A model generated the notes under the pieces. The model searched no databases and had not been told where the DNA came from. It worked only from the letters and a program-made list of their open reading frames with translations. From NCBI GenBank assembly GCA_001816695.1, contig MHCR01000001.1, positions 18,036 through 24,109 on the forward strand: 6,074 nucleotides of DNA, read 5' to 3'. Made by a program: the position numbers and the translations under genes. This DNA is from Candidatus Woykebacteria bacterium RBG_16_39_9b. Its GTDB lineage: Bacteria; Patescibacteriota; Microgenomatia; Woykebacterales; RBG-16-39-9b. Shown here piece after piece: positions 1 through 4,677 of the stretch; the first letter of the stretch is position 1, and each line of letters begins with the position of its first letter.

Positions 1-152
1 GCATCCTCTAGTTCACTCCAACTTTCTTTTTCAATTAAGGATTTAATTTCTCCTTGAAAGTGAACGAATTCTTTCTTCCCCAGCCAGACTTGAAGATTTT
101 CAAACGCTTCTGGCGAAAGGTGACTTTTTGCTTTTTCACTCAATTGATTCAT
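1..152 (-). CDS. 5' end of a gene, tentatively a phospho-sugar mutase (phosphoglucomutase/phosphomannomutase type), 3' part outside window
   Basis: An open frame reads leftward from ATG at 152-150 to the window edge, giving 50 complete codons. The visible N-terminus is helical and rich in Lys and Glu, with no signal peptide or membrane segment. It carries the pattern ENLQVWL near residues 18-24, then a Phe/His/Phe stretch, then SLIEKESWSELEDA at 37-50. From memory this resembles the N-terminal helical lead-in of some bacterial phospho-sugar mutases, where a similar ENL..WL...E...LIE...W.EL.DAF segment precedes the conserved domain. The catalytic serine loop that would prove it lies beyond the window. 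No Shine-Dalgarno precedes the ATG. A perfect TATAAT at 167-172 would start transcription only about 8 bases upstream, so the mRNA may have almost no leader. That this is a real gene start is likely; the product name is a guess. Confidence 0.5.
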   Translation of the reverse strand, partial: MNQLSEKAKSHLSPEAFENLQVWLGKKEFVHFQGEIKSLIEKESWSELED

Positions 153-166
153 AAAAAGCTTATTAA

Positions 167-172
167 ATTATA
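167..172 (-). promoter_or_regulatory. -10 element for the leftmost gene
   Basis: The leftward strand reads TATAAT here, 14 bases before the ATG at 152. No convincing -35 hexamer is visible 16-18 bases upstream; the 17-base position reads TTCCTC. If used, the 5' leader would be about 8 nt with no ribosome binding site. Confidence 0.4.
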
Positions 173-212
173 CCTAACTTATTCGTTCTGAGGAAGTAGC
201 AGAAGCAAGTGT

Positions 213-266
213 GGTGGGTTTTTGAGAAAAATGAACCCACCGGAGAGCTTTGGGAGAACTTTCCGG
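213..266. repeat. Two abutting hairpin-forming inverted repeats
   Basis: GGTGGGTT at 213-220 is perfectly complementary to AACCCACC at 234-241. CCGGAGAG at 240-247 pairs with CTTTCCGG at 259-266 with one G-U. The two stems share bases 240-241, so they abut. Neither is followed by a T tract in either direction, so they are not standard intrinsic terminators. They lie just downstream of the small ORF 295-396 in its direction of reading and could be an mRNA 3' structure or a poor terminator. Confidence 0.5.
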
Positions 267-294
267 TAGGCGGGTTGTTGGTTGCGTCAACGTG

Positions 295-396
295 TCAGAT
301 GCCGAGCGTGGGGAACTCGCCTCTCTTATCGATGGTTGCGATGACGAGAGCACCAACGATGCACAGCACGACTATACTTGTCATCCAAGTCAGCAA
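295..396 (-). CDS. Small single-pass membrane protein, 33 residues, unknown function
   Basis: This leftward frame starts with TTG at 396-394 and ends with TGA at 297-295. The start is chosen because an extended Shine-Dalgarno (AAAGGAGGTGA, with AGGAGG at 404-409) lies exactly 7 bases upstream. The first in-frame ATG, at codon 5, would be 19 bases away. The peptide has a short polar start (MLTWMTS), one hydrophobic segment of about 17 residues (roughly 6-22), then a charged DKRGE turn and a short tail. That is a plausible single-pass small membrane protein. I do not recognise the family. Codons are G+C rich (GTC, GTG, CTG, ATC), unlike the A+T-leaning genes around it. A good promoter sits about 90 bases upstream, with a terminator in between. 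Such a short ORF can arise by chance; the ribosome binding site and hydrophobic segment are the arguments for it. Confidence 0.5.
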   Translation of the reverse strand: MLTWMTSIVVLCIVGALVIATIDKRGEFPTLGI

Positions 397-438
397 CCTC
401 TCACCTCCTTTCTTGTCTGAATTTCAGGCTTTTGGCCC

Positions 439-464
439 AAAAAAAAACAGCCCTTGCGGGTTGT
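439..464 (-). terminator. Rho-independent terminator of the B12 operon
   Basis: On the leftward transcript ACAACCC (464-458) pairs with GGGCTGT (453-447) with one A/C mismatch. The loop is a GCAA tetraloop, followed directly by nine U residues (447-439, the first shared with the stem). It lies 43 bases after the stop codon of the DUF6580 gene, so it is the natural end of the riboswitch-controlled operon. It also lies about 11 bases downstream of the predicted start from the promoter at 482-510. Confidence 0.85.
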
Positions 465-481
465 CTTCAATTGACTTAACA

Positions 482-510
482 ATTATAGCAGGTAGGTTTG
501 GCCAGATCAA
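482..510 (-). promoter_or_regulatory. Extended -10 promoter overlapping the end of the DUF6580 gene
   Basis: Read leftward: -35-like TTGATC (510-505, four of six to TTGACA), a 17-base spacer, and a perfect TATAAT (487-482) preceded by TGC, i.e. an extended -10 TGnTATAAT. The -35 overlaps the DUF6580 stop codon. Predicted start is about 475, immediately before the terminator at 439-464. The likely target is the small ORF 295-396, through or around that terminator. Confidence 0.55.
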
Positions 511-1052
511 GACTTAATAATTTCTGCAGATGGTCTTTTTTGGACGGCCAAAGATTTAACCAATTCGTAGCCTCCAAAGAAAACCCCGGTGTAGAAAAGA
601 TCGCCGAGCAGTGTGTTTCTAAAGAAGGGTAGCCCCATTACGTAGCTTTGTGCCAAACCAGATAGATCACGTGCGTAGGCACCGGCAGCCCAAACAGCGA
701 AGTTCGTGATGAGAAAGAAAAGTAAGGATGAACCAATTGCTGCTGCAATTACGTTTCCAGGGCTTTTTCTTTTTTTAAGCCACATCCCCAGCAAACCAAC
801 CAAAACAAATGATCCGTAAACTGAAGTCATCACCACCGGGGAATAAAAACCGATGAAAATATCGCTTAAAAACATCACGACTAGGGGGATGACGATCGCG
901 TATTTACGGTTAAGATAAGCTCCGCCAAAAAGTGCCATTGCCGCTATTGGTGCGAAATTCGGCGGATGAGGCACGAGCCGCAAGGTAACTGCAAACAGTA
1001 TAATTACAGTTGGGTTTAGTAATTTATCAAGAAACTGTTTTAATTTTTCCAT
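507..1052 (-). CDS. DUF6580-family integral membrane protein, putative B12-regulated transport component
   Basis: A 181-residue, very hydrophobic protein with about five to six membrane segments (roughly 13-28, 35-48, 50-70, 72-92, 102-123, 148-166). Conserved-looking motifs match what I recall of the DUF6580 putative transport family: LRLVPHPPNFAPIAAMALFGGAY at about 24-46, PLVVMFLSDIFIGF at 56-69, TNFAVWAAGAY at 116-126, and PFFRNTLLGDLFY at 142-154. Size and helix count resemble ECF-transporter substrate-binding (S) subunits. It is the second gene of the cobalamin-riboswitch operon, starting 11 bases after the DUF4430 gene's stop, with no Shine-Dalgarno of its own, so translation may be coupled. 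A terminator follows. Family membership is fairly secure; cobalamin or a precursor as substrate is inferred from the riboswitch and partner gene. No energising ATPase or ECF T subunit is in the window. Confidence 0.85.
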   Translation of the reverse strand: MEKLKQFLDKLLNPTVIILFAVTLRLVPHPPNFAPIAAMALFGGAYLNRKYAIVIPLVVMFLSDIFIGFYSPVVMTSVYGSFVLVGLLGMWLKKRKSPGNVIAAAIGSSLLFFLITNFAVWAAGAYARDLSGLAQSYVMGLPFFRNTLLGDLFYTGVFFGGYELVKSLAVQKRPSAEIIKS

Positions 1053-1063
1053 TATTTAGTCAA

Positions 1064-1501
1064 CTAATATTTGCTAATTCGCCACTCTATTTCATCGCCT
1101 TGTTTGACTTTATAGCTGCCGGCACCAACTTGAGCCGGCTGTCCATTAATCACAAGTTCCCAAAATTCATTCTTTGAAGGATCTGCATATATGCCATTGA
1201 TAGTCGTTACAAACGCCATTTCGCCCTCCCCAGAAGTTTCAACACCGACTACTTTTCTGGTTAAATCCAAGGCTGTTTTCCCCTCCTCTATTTCGATGTT
1301 TTCAGCCCCTAAAACTTCGCTTTCAATATTTGGATTTATTGTGATGGACGCTCTTACAGTTTTTATCTGCTCTTCTTGGGAAGTAACAGAAGAGGCAGGC
1401 TCGCTTTTTTCTTGTGAACCGCCGGTGGCAACATTCCAGCCAAGAACAGCTATTGCTATTACTGCAACAAATGCCAACCAACTTTTTGGATTAAGTTTCA
1501 T
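1064..1501 (-). CDS. Membrane-anchored DUF4430 (transcobalamin-C-like) domain protein, probable cobalamin-binding/uptake accessory
   Basis: 145 residues. Residues 1-7 are short and basic, 8-22 form one hydrophobic helix, and a low-complexity Ser/Glu/Gln linker follows (about 27-47), so the domain should sit outside the membrane. The helix has no lipobox cysteine, so an uncleaved anchor or ordinary signal peptide is more likely than a lipoprotein. Residues about 65-145 fit DUF4430: GKTALDL near 74, an ING turn at 101-103, FWELVINGQPA at 113-123, then a Gly-rich turn and KVKQGDEIEW at 131-140. This Pfam family (PF14478) is related to the C-terminal beta domain of eukaryotic transcobalamin and intrinsic factor. 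It is the first gene behind a cobalamin riboswitch. The start ATG is fixed by AGGAGG at 1510-1515, 8 bases upstream. B12 binding is inferred from family and context. Confidence 0.85.
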   Translation of the reverse strand: MKLNPKSWLAFVAVIAIAVLGWNVATGGSQEKSEPASSVTSQEEQIKTVRASITINPNIESEVLGAENIEIEEGKTALDLTRKVVGVETSGEGEMAFVTTINGIYADPSKNEFWELVINGQPAQVGAGSYKVKQGDEIEWRISKY

Positions 1502-1509
1502 AAATTTTA

Positions 1510-1515
1510 CCTCCT
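1510..1515 (-). promoter_or_regulatory. Shine-Dalgarno of the DUF4430 gene
   Basis: The leftward strand reads AAGGAGGT, with AGGAGG 8 bases before the ATG at 1501. It lies after the leader terminator and is not part of the terminator stem, so the expression platform appears to control transcription rather than this site directly. Confidence 0.8.
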
Positions 1516-1538
1516 TAAATTGACTTCCTTATAACACG

Positions 1539-1563
1539 AAAAACCAACCGACAAAGGGTTGGT
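1539..1563 (-). terminator. Leader terminator (expression platform) of the cobalamin riboswitch
   Basis: Leftward transcript: ACCAACC (1563-1557), 7-nt loop, GGTTGGT (1549-1543), with a U5 tract (1543-1539) that begins at the last stem base. The 7-bp stem is perfect. It sits between the aptamer and the first structural gene, 38 bases before the ATG, where a transcriptional riboswitch needs its terminator. An identical ACCAACC occurs upstream at 1628-1622 and can compete for the same 3' arm. Confidence 0.75.
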
Positions 1564-1577
1564 CAAATTTTATTCAT
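1563..1577 (-). CDS. Four-codon leader mini-ORF (MNKI) in the riboswitch leader
   Basis: ATG AAT AAA ATT TGA reads leftward from 1577. A near-perfect Shine-Dalgarno AAAGGAGGTG (1590-1581) ends 3 bases before the ATG; GGAGG to ATG spacing is 5 bases. The TGA stop (1565-1563) touches the first base of the terminator 5' arm, so a ribosome on the stop codon would cover that arm. The peptide is too short to have a function of its own, and any role would be regulatory. Chance occurrence of an ATG after a purine-rich stretch is possible, but such a strong site in a non-coding leader is unusual. Confidence 0.45.
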   Translation of the reverse strand: MNKI

Positions 1578-1580
1578 AGG

Positions 1581-1590
1581 CACCTCCTTT
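1581..1590 (-). promoter_or_regulatory. Strong Shine-Dalgarno in the riboswitch leader
   Basis: The leftward strand reads AAAGGAGGTG, close to the full anti-16S match. It serves only the mini-ORF 1563-1577; the structural gene has its own site 66 bases further on. An upstream CGCCTC (1622-1617) can pair with GAGGTG (1586-1581) over 6 bp with one G-U, a possible sequestering partner. Confidence 0.55.
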
Positions 1591-1609
1591 GCTCGAAGTA
1601 CTCCAAAAC

Positions 1610-1678
1610 AGGACACGAGGCGGTTGGTTTCGAGTGATTTAACGAAAGTTTAAACGAGAAACCGACTGCGAGCGTCCT
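1610..1678 (-). ncRNA. Linker hairpin between aptamer and terminator (P13-like region of the riboswitch leader)
   Basis: The leftward transcript can fold with AGGACGC (1678-1672) pairing GTGTCCT (1616-1610; one G-U) outside and GGTTTC (1663-1658) pairing GAAACC (1631-1626) inside. In cobalamin riboswitches a hairpin at this position usually carries the loop that kisses L5 and links ligand binding to the expression platform. I could not identify a convincing L5 partner by eye. The 3' side contains ACCAACCGCCTC (1628-1617), complementary both to the terminator 3' arm and to the mini-ORF Shine-Dalgarno. Confidence 0.45.
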
Positions 1679-1681
1679 ATT

Positions 1682-1807
1682 AAGGATCCAAAGGCGGGGT
1701 TCTGGGTTTAGCCTTCGATTTCACTCAGGCTAATCCTGAGCTGGGTCGAAGGATTACAGTAGCGGCACTCCCACCGAATTACACGGTGCTTCACCCGAAA
1801 TCCTTTG
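1682..1807 (-). ncRNA. Cobalamin (B12) riboswitch aptamer
   Basis: The leftward strand carries the cobalamin aptamer layout. A GGGTGAA segment (1796-1790) is followed by the short stem CACCG/CGGTG (1788-1784 with 1776-1772), loop TGTAATT. Next comes the hallmark GGGAGTGCCGCTACTGTAAT (1772-1753; compare the family's GGGACTGCCCCGCAACTGTAA), then a long arm with CCTTCGA/TCGAAGG (1752-1746 with 1718-1712) and CTCAGG/CCTGAG inside it. The closing half of the B12 box, AACCCAGAACCCCGCC (1708-1693), compares with the family's AAGCCAGGAGACCTGCC. The ends close by CAAAGG/CCTTTG or AAGGAT/ATCCTT. In this family effector-bound RNA normally turns expression off. It lies upstream of the DUF4430 and DUF6580 genes and is followed by a terminator, so cobalamin should repress them. 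Confidence 0.88.
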
Positions 1808-1817
1808 AATTTTAATT

Positions 1818-1847
1818 GTTAAAGTATTTTTACCCTAAAGTAATCAA
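1818..1847 (-). promoter_or_regulatory. Weak candidate promoter of the B12 operon
   Basis: Read leftward: TTGATT (1847-1842), an 18-base spacer and TTTAAC (1823-1818). The -35 is fair and the -10 is poor. It would start the RNA near 1811, just before the aptamer. An alternative -10, TAAAAT at 1814-1809, has no good -35. A promoter must exist in this stretch because the gene upstream is read in the opposite direction. Confidence 0.3.
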
Positions 1848-1872
1848 TCTATTAATGTCAAGGTGTTTTTTG

Positions 1873-1878
1873 TATAAT
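1873..1878 (+). promoter_or_regulatory. -10 element giving a probable leaderless mRNA
   Basis: A perfect TATAAT lies 7 bases before the ATG at 1886, so transcription should begin at or next to the start codon. No Shine-Dalgarno is present between them (only TTAAATA). The -35 is not recognisable at normal spacing. Confidence 0.5.
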
Positions 1879-1885
1879 TTAAATA

Positions 1886-2173
1886 ATGTTAAGATTCCGT
1901 TTTCCTTGGTATTTAGCATCGATAGTTTCTATTATTAGCTTCGTTGTTCTTTACGCGGTTTTATTACAAGTATCAGAGTTTTTATATACTTTTCCTGATG
2001 AGCCTCCTGAAGATTATGCACTTTGGGCAGGTATCACCGCAATTATTATTTCCTCCGTAGAGTCAGTCTTAATCTCCAAAAATAAAAAGCTTTTCTCTTT
2101 GGGTCTTACTTTGCTATTCTTTTTGGTAATATTTTTCGCACTGTCATCTTTTATTGCCTCGTTGTGGTACTAA
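1886..2173 (+). CDS. Small three-helix membrane protein, unknown function
   Basis: 95 residues and the only rightward gene in the window. Three hydrophobic segments are evident, at about 8-31, 44-64 and 69-93. A short acidic loop (FPDEPPEDY, 36-44) separates the first two and a basic SKNKK turn (64-68) separates the last two; the protein ends in SLWY. By the positive-inside rule the basic N-terminus (RFRF) and the SKNKK turn would be cytoplasmic and the acidic loop outside. I see no catalytic or family motif. Its stop codon overlaps the convergent nrdJ stop by 4 bases, and it lies back to back with the B12 operon. Upstream a TATAAT 7 bases before the ATG and no ribosome binding site point to leaderless translation. 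It is low in G+C. A link to B12 or nucleotide metabolism is not shown. Confidence 0.75.
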   Translation: MLRFRFPWYLASIVSIISFVVLYAVLLQVSEFLYTFPDEPPEDYALWAGITAIIISSVESVLISKNKKLFSLGLTLLFFLVIFFALSSFIASLWY

Positions 2174-4677
2174 CATTCGGAGTGTCCGCAAGAATAGCAT
2201 TTCTTGCAACCTTCTTCAAACACAAAGCTGGCTATTCCACATCTTGGGCAAATATCTCGACGAAGCTCTTCCCTGGCCAACAAAACTTGAGGCTCAACCT
2301 CGGTTGTTTCTTTCACCTCTTCTCCATTTTCTGGTTGCTTTACAACTGCTTTTCCGTTCCCATTACCATTGGCTTCCTCAATCGGCTGAAGTCCATGTTC
2401 CGCCAAATATTCTGCTAAAACTTTAGCAATAGCATCAGCTAGGGAATAAATACGGCCGTTCCCAAAACCTCTCTGAGTTGCACCTCCAATACCTGTAAGC
2501 TGATTAACTACTTGACGGGCTACTTCTTTCGGCGAATATTCAGAGGGAATCCTAAGCGCAAGCGATACTAGTCGACCAATCGCTTCAGCATCAGCTGTGA
2601 TATCGCTACCAGCTTTACCCACATTAATAAAAACCTCAAATGGATTTCCATCTGGATCGGCATTGATGGTCACAAAAGCGTGCCCTACTGGAGTAGCAAT
2701 TCTTCTTGTCACCCCTTGGAGATAATCGGGTCTTTTTCTTAATCGGACTGGTACGTTTACGCTGGTAATTGGCGTTTCACCGTTTGGGTTCAGCTCAACG
2801 TTAACCCTTTCTTTCTGCCCATTTTTCTTATCAATCATATGAGAAAGTACGCCTTCCCTACTGCCATCTCTCATATAAGTAACTCCTTTACATCCAAGCT
2901 CGTACGCAAGTGTGTAAAGTTTTTTAACATCTTCAACGCTGTGGCCGTTTGGCGCGTTAACTGTCTTTGAAATAGACGAATCGGTATACTCCTGAATAAT
3001 CGCTTGCATTCGCACATGATCTTCCGGGGTTAAATCATTTGCTGAAACGAAATAAGATGGGTGCGGCTGATTAGAATATTCTTGTTGCCATTTTTGGTAA
3101 AGCGGGTGGTATAGTGTATGTTCGCCGGTTCGATCTTTTCGTACCATAGCAAAATCGTATACTGGCTCAATTCCGCTTGAAACACCTGCCAACAAACTAG
3201 TAGTTCCTGTTGGCGCTTGTGTTAAGAGCACTGCATTTCGGATCCCATTTTTTGCGATTTTTTCTTGAATGTCCTTTGGCAATCTTTTGATGAACCAGCC
3301 CTTTAAATATTTTTCCTTGTCAAAATTTGGAAATTGGCCCTTCTCCGCTGCTAAATCCGCGCTGATTTCATAAGCCGCGTCGCGAATGGTTTTGTAAATT
3401 TTCTCTACAACTGGAAAGGCTTTACTACTTCCATACCTAAGACCCATCATAATCAAAGCATCACTAAGACCCATTGTTCCTAAACCTGTTCTACGAATAC
3501 CCAGTTGCTGAGCTTTATTTTCTTCAAAGTAGTAACCAGTAGCATCCACCACGTTATCCATAAACCGGATAGCCACTTTTACATGCTCTGCTAAAGATTG
3601 GTAGTCAAACTCGCTTTTCCCCAATTCCCCTTTCACAAAAGCAGTCAGATTCATTGCTCCAAGGTTACAAACCGCCCAAGCACCAAGTGGTTGCTCTCCG
3701 CAAGGGTTGGTGGAAATAAGTTTTTCAAAATACCACGTATTACTTCTTTTATTACTTCTTTCAATAAAATGGGTGCCTGGCTCGGCGCTTGCCCAAGCAG
3801 CCTCGCAGATTTTGTCCCAAACTTCTCTAGCTCTTACGGTATTAAAAACTTTTACTCTCTTTCCTAAACTCTTCCATTTTTCTAAATCACCATCCCAAAG
3901 ATTATCGTATTCTGGGTCGTCAATGTCTGGAAATACCAAATCCCAATTTTTATCTTCCGCAACTGCCTTCATAAAAGAATCTGAGATACAGACAGATAAA
4001 TTAGCTCCGTTTATGCGAGAAAGGTCCTTTTTAACCTCGATAAATTCAATTAAATCTGGATGCCAATCATTTATCATAAGCATCAGGGCACCACGGCGAG
4101 TTCCACCCTGTTGGATTACATCATGAGTAGCAGTGGAATAAAGCTCTGCCCAATTAACCGGCCCGGAACTTGTACCATTAACTTTTTTGACGCGAGCACC
4201 ACGATGACGAAGTGATGAGAGATTTATACCAACACCACCAGAACGGCTCATTATATCAACCATAACCTTGAGATTATCAATGATTCCATCCCGAGAATCG
4301 TGTGGTGAGGGAATTACAAAGCAATTGTAAAAAGTAACTTCATAAGGAGTCCCCGCTCCAGAAAGTACTCGCCCGCCGGGGATAAATTTAAAATCTTTCA
4401 ACGTATTATAAAACTTAACCGCCCATTGTGCTCTATCACTACGAGTTTTTTCTACTTGAGCAATACCTGCCGCCACTCTTTTCCACATTTGTTCCGGATA
4501 TTCTTCTAGAGATTTCCCGTCTTTATCTTTTAATGAATATCTATCTGCAAATACTTTGGCCCGTACACCAGAGAGTTGAGTTTGGCTGTTATCTAAAATT
4601 AGTGACTCCAGTTTTTTTTGTAGCACATTATTAAAGACTACTTTAGCTTTTATTTGGGCGGCTTTTGTTTTAGTCAT
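2170..4677 (-). CDS. nrdJ: Adenosylcobalamin-dependent (class II) ribonucleoside-diphosphate/triphosphate reductase
   Basis: 835 residues, normal for this family. It reduces ribonucleotides to deoxyribonucleotides in the cytoplasm, using AdoCbl to generate a thiyl radical. The radical cysteine is C326 in NPCGE (324-328, with N324 and E328). The redox pair is C119 (FYNCF) and C337 (CNLG), 11 residues after C326 as in other NrdJ proteins. A phosphate-binding PTGTTSLLAG follows at 489-498. A TSCPD-type domain spans about 635-760. A Gly/Asn/Glu linker (770-795) leads to a tail with six cysteines (C810, C813, C824, C827, C830, C835) in the NrdJ pattern CxxC...CxxCxxC....C, which relays electrons from thioredoxin. 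There is no N-terminal ATP-cone. The ATG overlaps the nrdR stop by 8 bases; GGGGG at 4686-4690 is the likely ribosome binding site. It is probably repressed by NrdR from the shared promoter. I saw no frameshift or intein. Confidence 0.96.
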   Translation of the reverse strand: MTKTKAAQIKAKVVFNNVLQKKLESLILDNSQTQLSGVRAKVFADRYSLKDKDGKSLEEYPEQMWKRVAAGIAQVEKTRSDRAQWAVKFYNTLKDFKFIPGGRVLSGAGTPYEVTFYNCFVIPSPHDSRDGIIDNLKVMVDIMSRSGGVGINLSSLRHRGARVKKVNGTSSGPVNWAELYSTATHDVIQQGGTRRGALMLMINDWHPDLIEFIEVKKDLSRINGANLSVCISDSFMKAVAEDKNWDLVFPDIDDPEYDNLWDGDLEKWKSLGKRVKVFNTVRAREVWDKICEAAWASAEPGTHFIERSNKRSNTWYFEKLISTNPCGEQPLGAWAVCNLGAMNLTAFVKGELGKSEFDYQSLAEHVKVAIRFMDNVVDATGYYFEENKAQQLGIRRTGLGTMGLSDALIMMGLRYGSSKAFPVVEKIYKTIRDAAYEISADLAAEKGQFPNFDKEKYLKGWFIKRLPKDIQEKIAKNGIRNAVLLTQAPTGTTSLLAGVSSGIEPVYDFAMVRKDRTGEHTLYHPLYQKWQQEYSNQPHPSYFVSANDLTPEDHVRMQAIIQEYTDSSISKTVNAPNGHSVEDVKKLYTLAYELGCKGVTYMRDGSREGVLSHMIDKKNGQKERVNVELNPNGETPITSVNVPVRLRKRPDYLQGVTRRIATPVGHAFVTINADPDGNPFEVFINVGKAGSDITADAEAIGRLVSLALRIPSEYSPKEVARQVVNQLTGIGGATQRGFGNGRIYSLADAIAKVLAEYLAEHGLQPIEEANGNGNGKAVVKQPENGEEVKETTEVEPQVLLAREELRRDICPRCGIASFVFEEGCKKCYSCGHSEC

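Noticed and set aside
174..356. 60-codon leftward ORF, Ser/Thr rich
   Set aside because: It overlaps the small ORF 295-396 in another frame, lacks a ribosome binding site and runs through both hairpins.
507..509. TGA as a sense codon (UGA recoding as in some CPR lineages)
   Set aside because: The DUF6580 frame ends sensibly at TGA and would meet another stop within nine codons; glycine is written with GGN throughout and no conserved gene contains in-frame TGA.
209..517. 102-codon rightward ORF
   Set aside because: It reads through the terminator hairpin and poly-A, has no ribosome binding site, and its translation is low-complexity without family resemblance. It is antisense to the better supported small ORF and terminator.
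1191..1523. Rightward ORF antisense to the DUF4430 gene
   Set aside because: It is a shadow of a well supported gene and has no ribosome binding site or family motif.
2154..2426. Two rightward ORFs (84 and 90 codons) over the nrdJ 3' end
   Set aside because: They are antisense to the conserved NrdJ C-terminal region, whose cysteine pattern explains the sequence.
3598..4126. Two rightward ORFs antisense to the nrdJ catalytic core
   Set aside because: They are by-products of the codon use of nrdJ opposite NPCGE and neighbouring motifs; no initiation signals.
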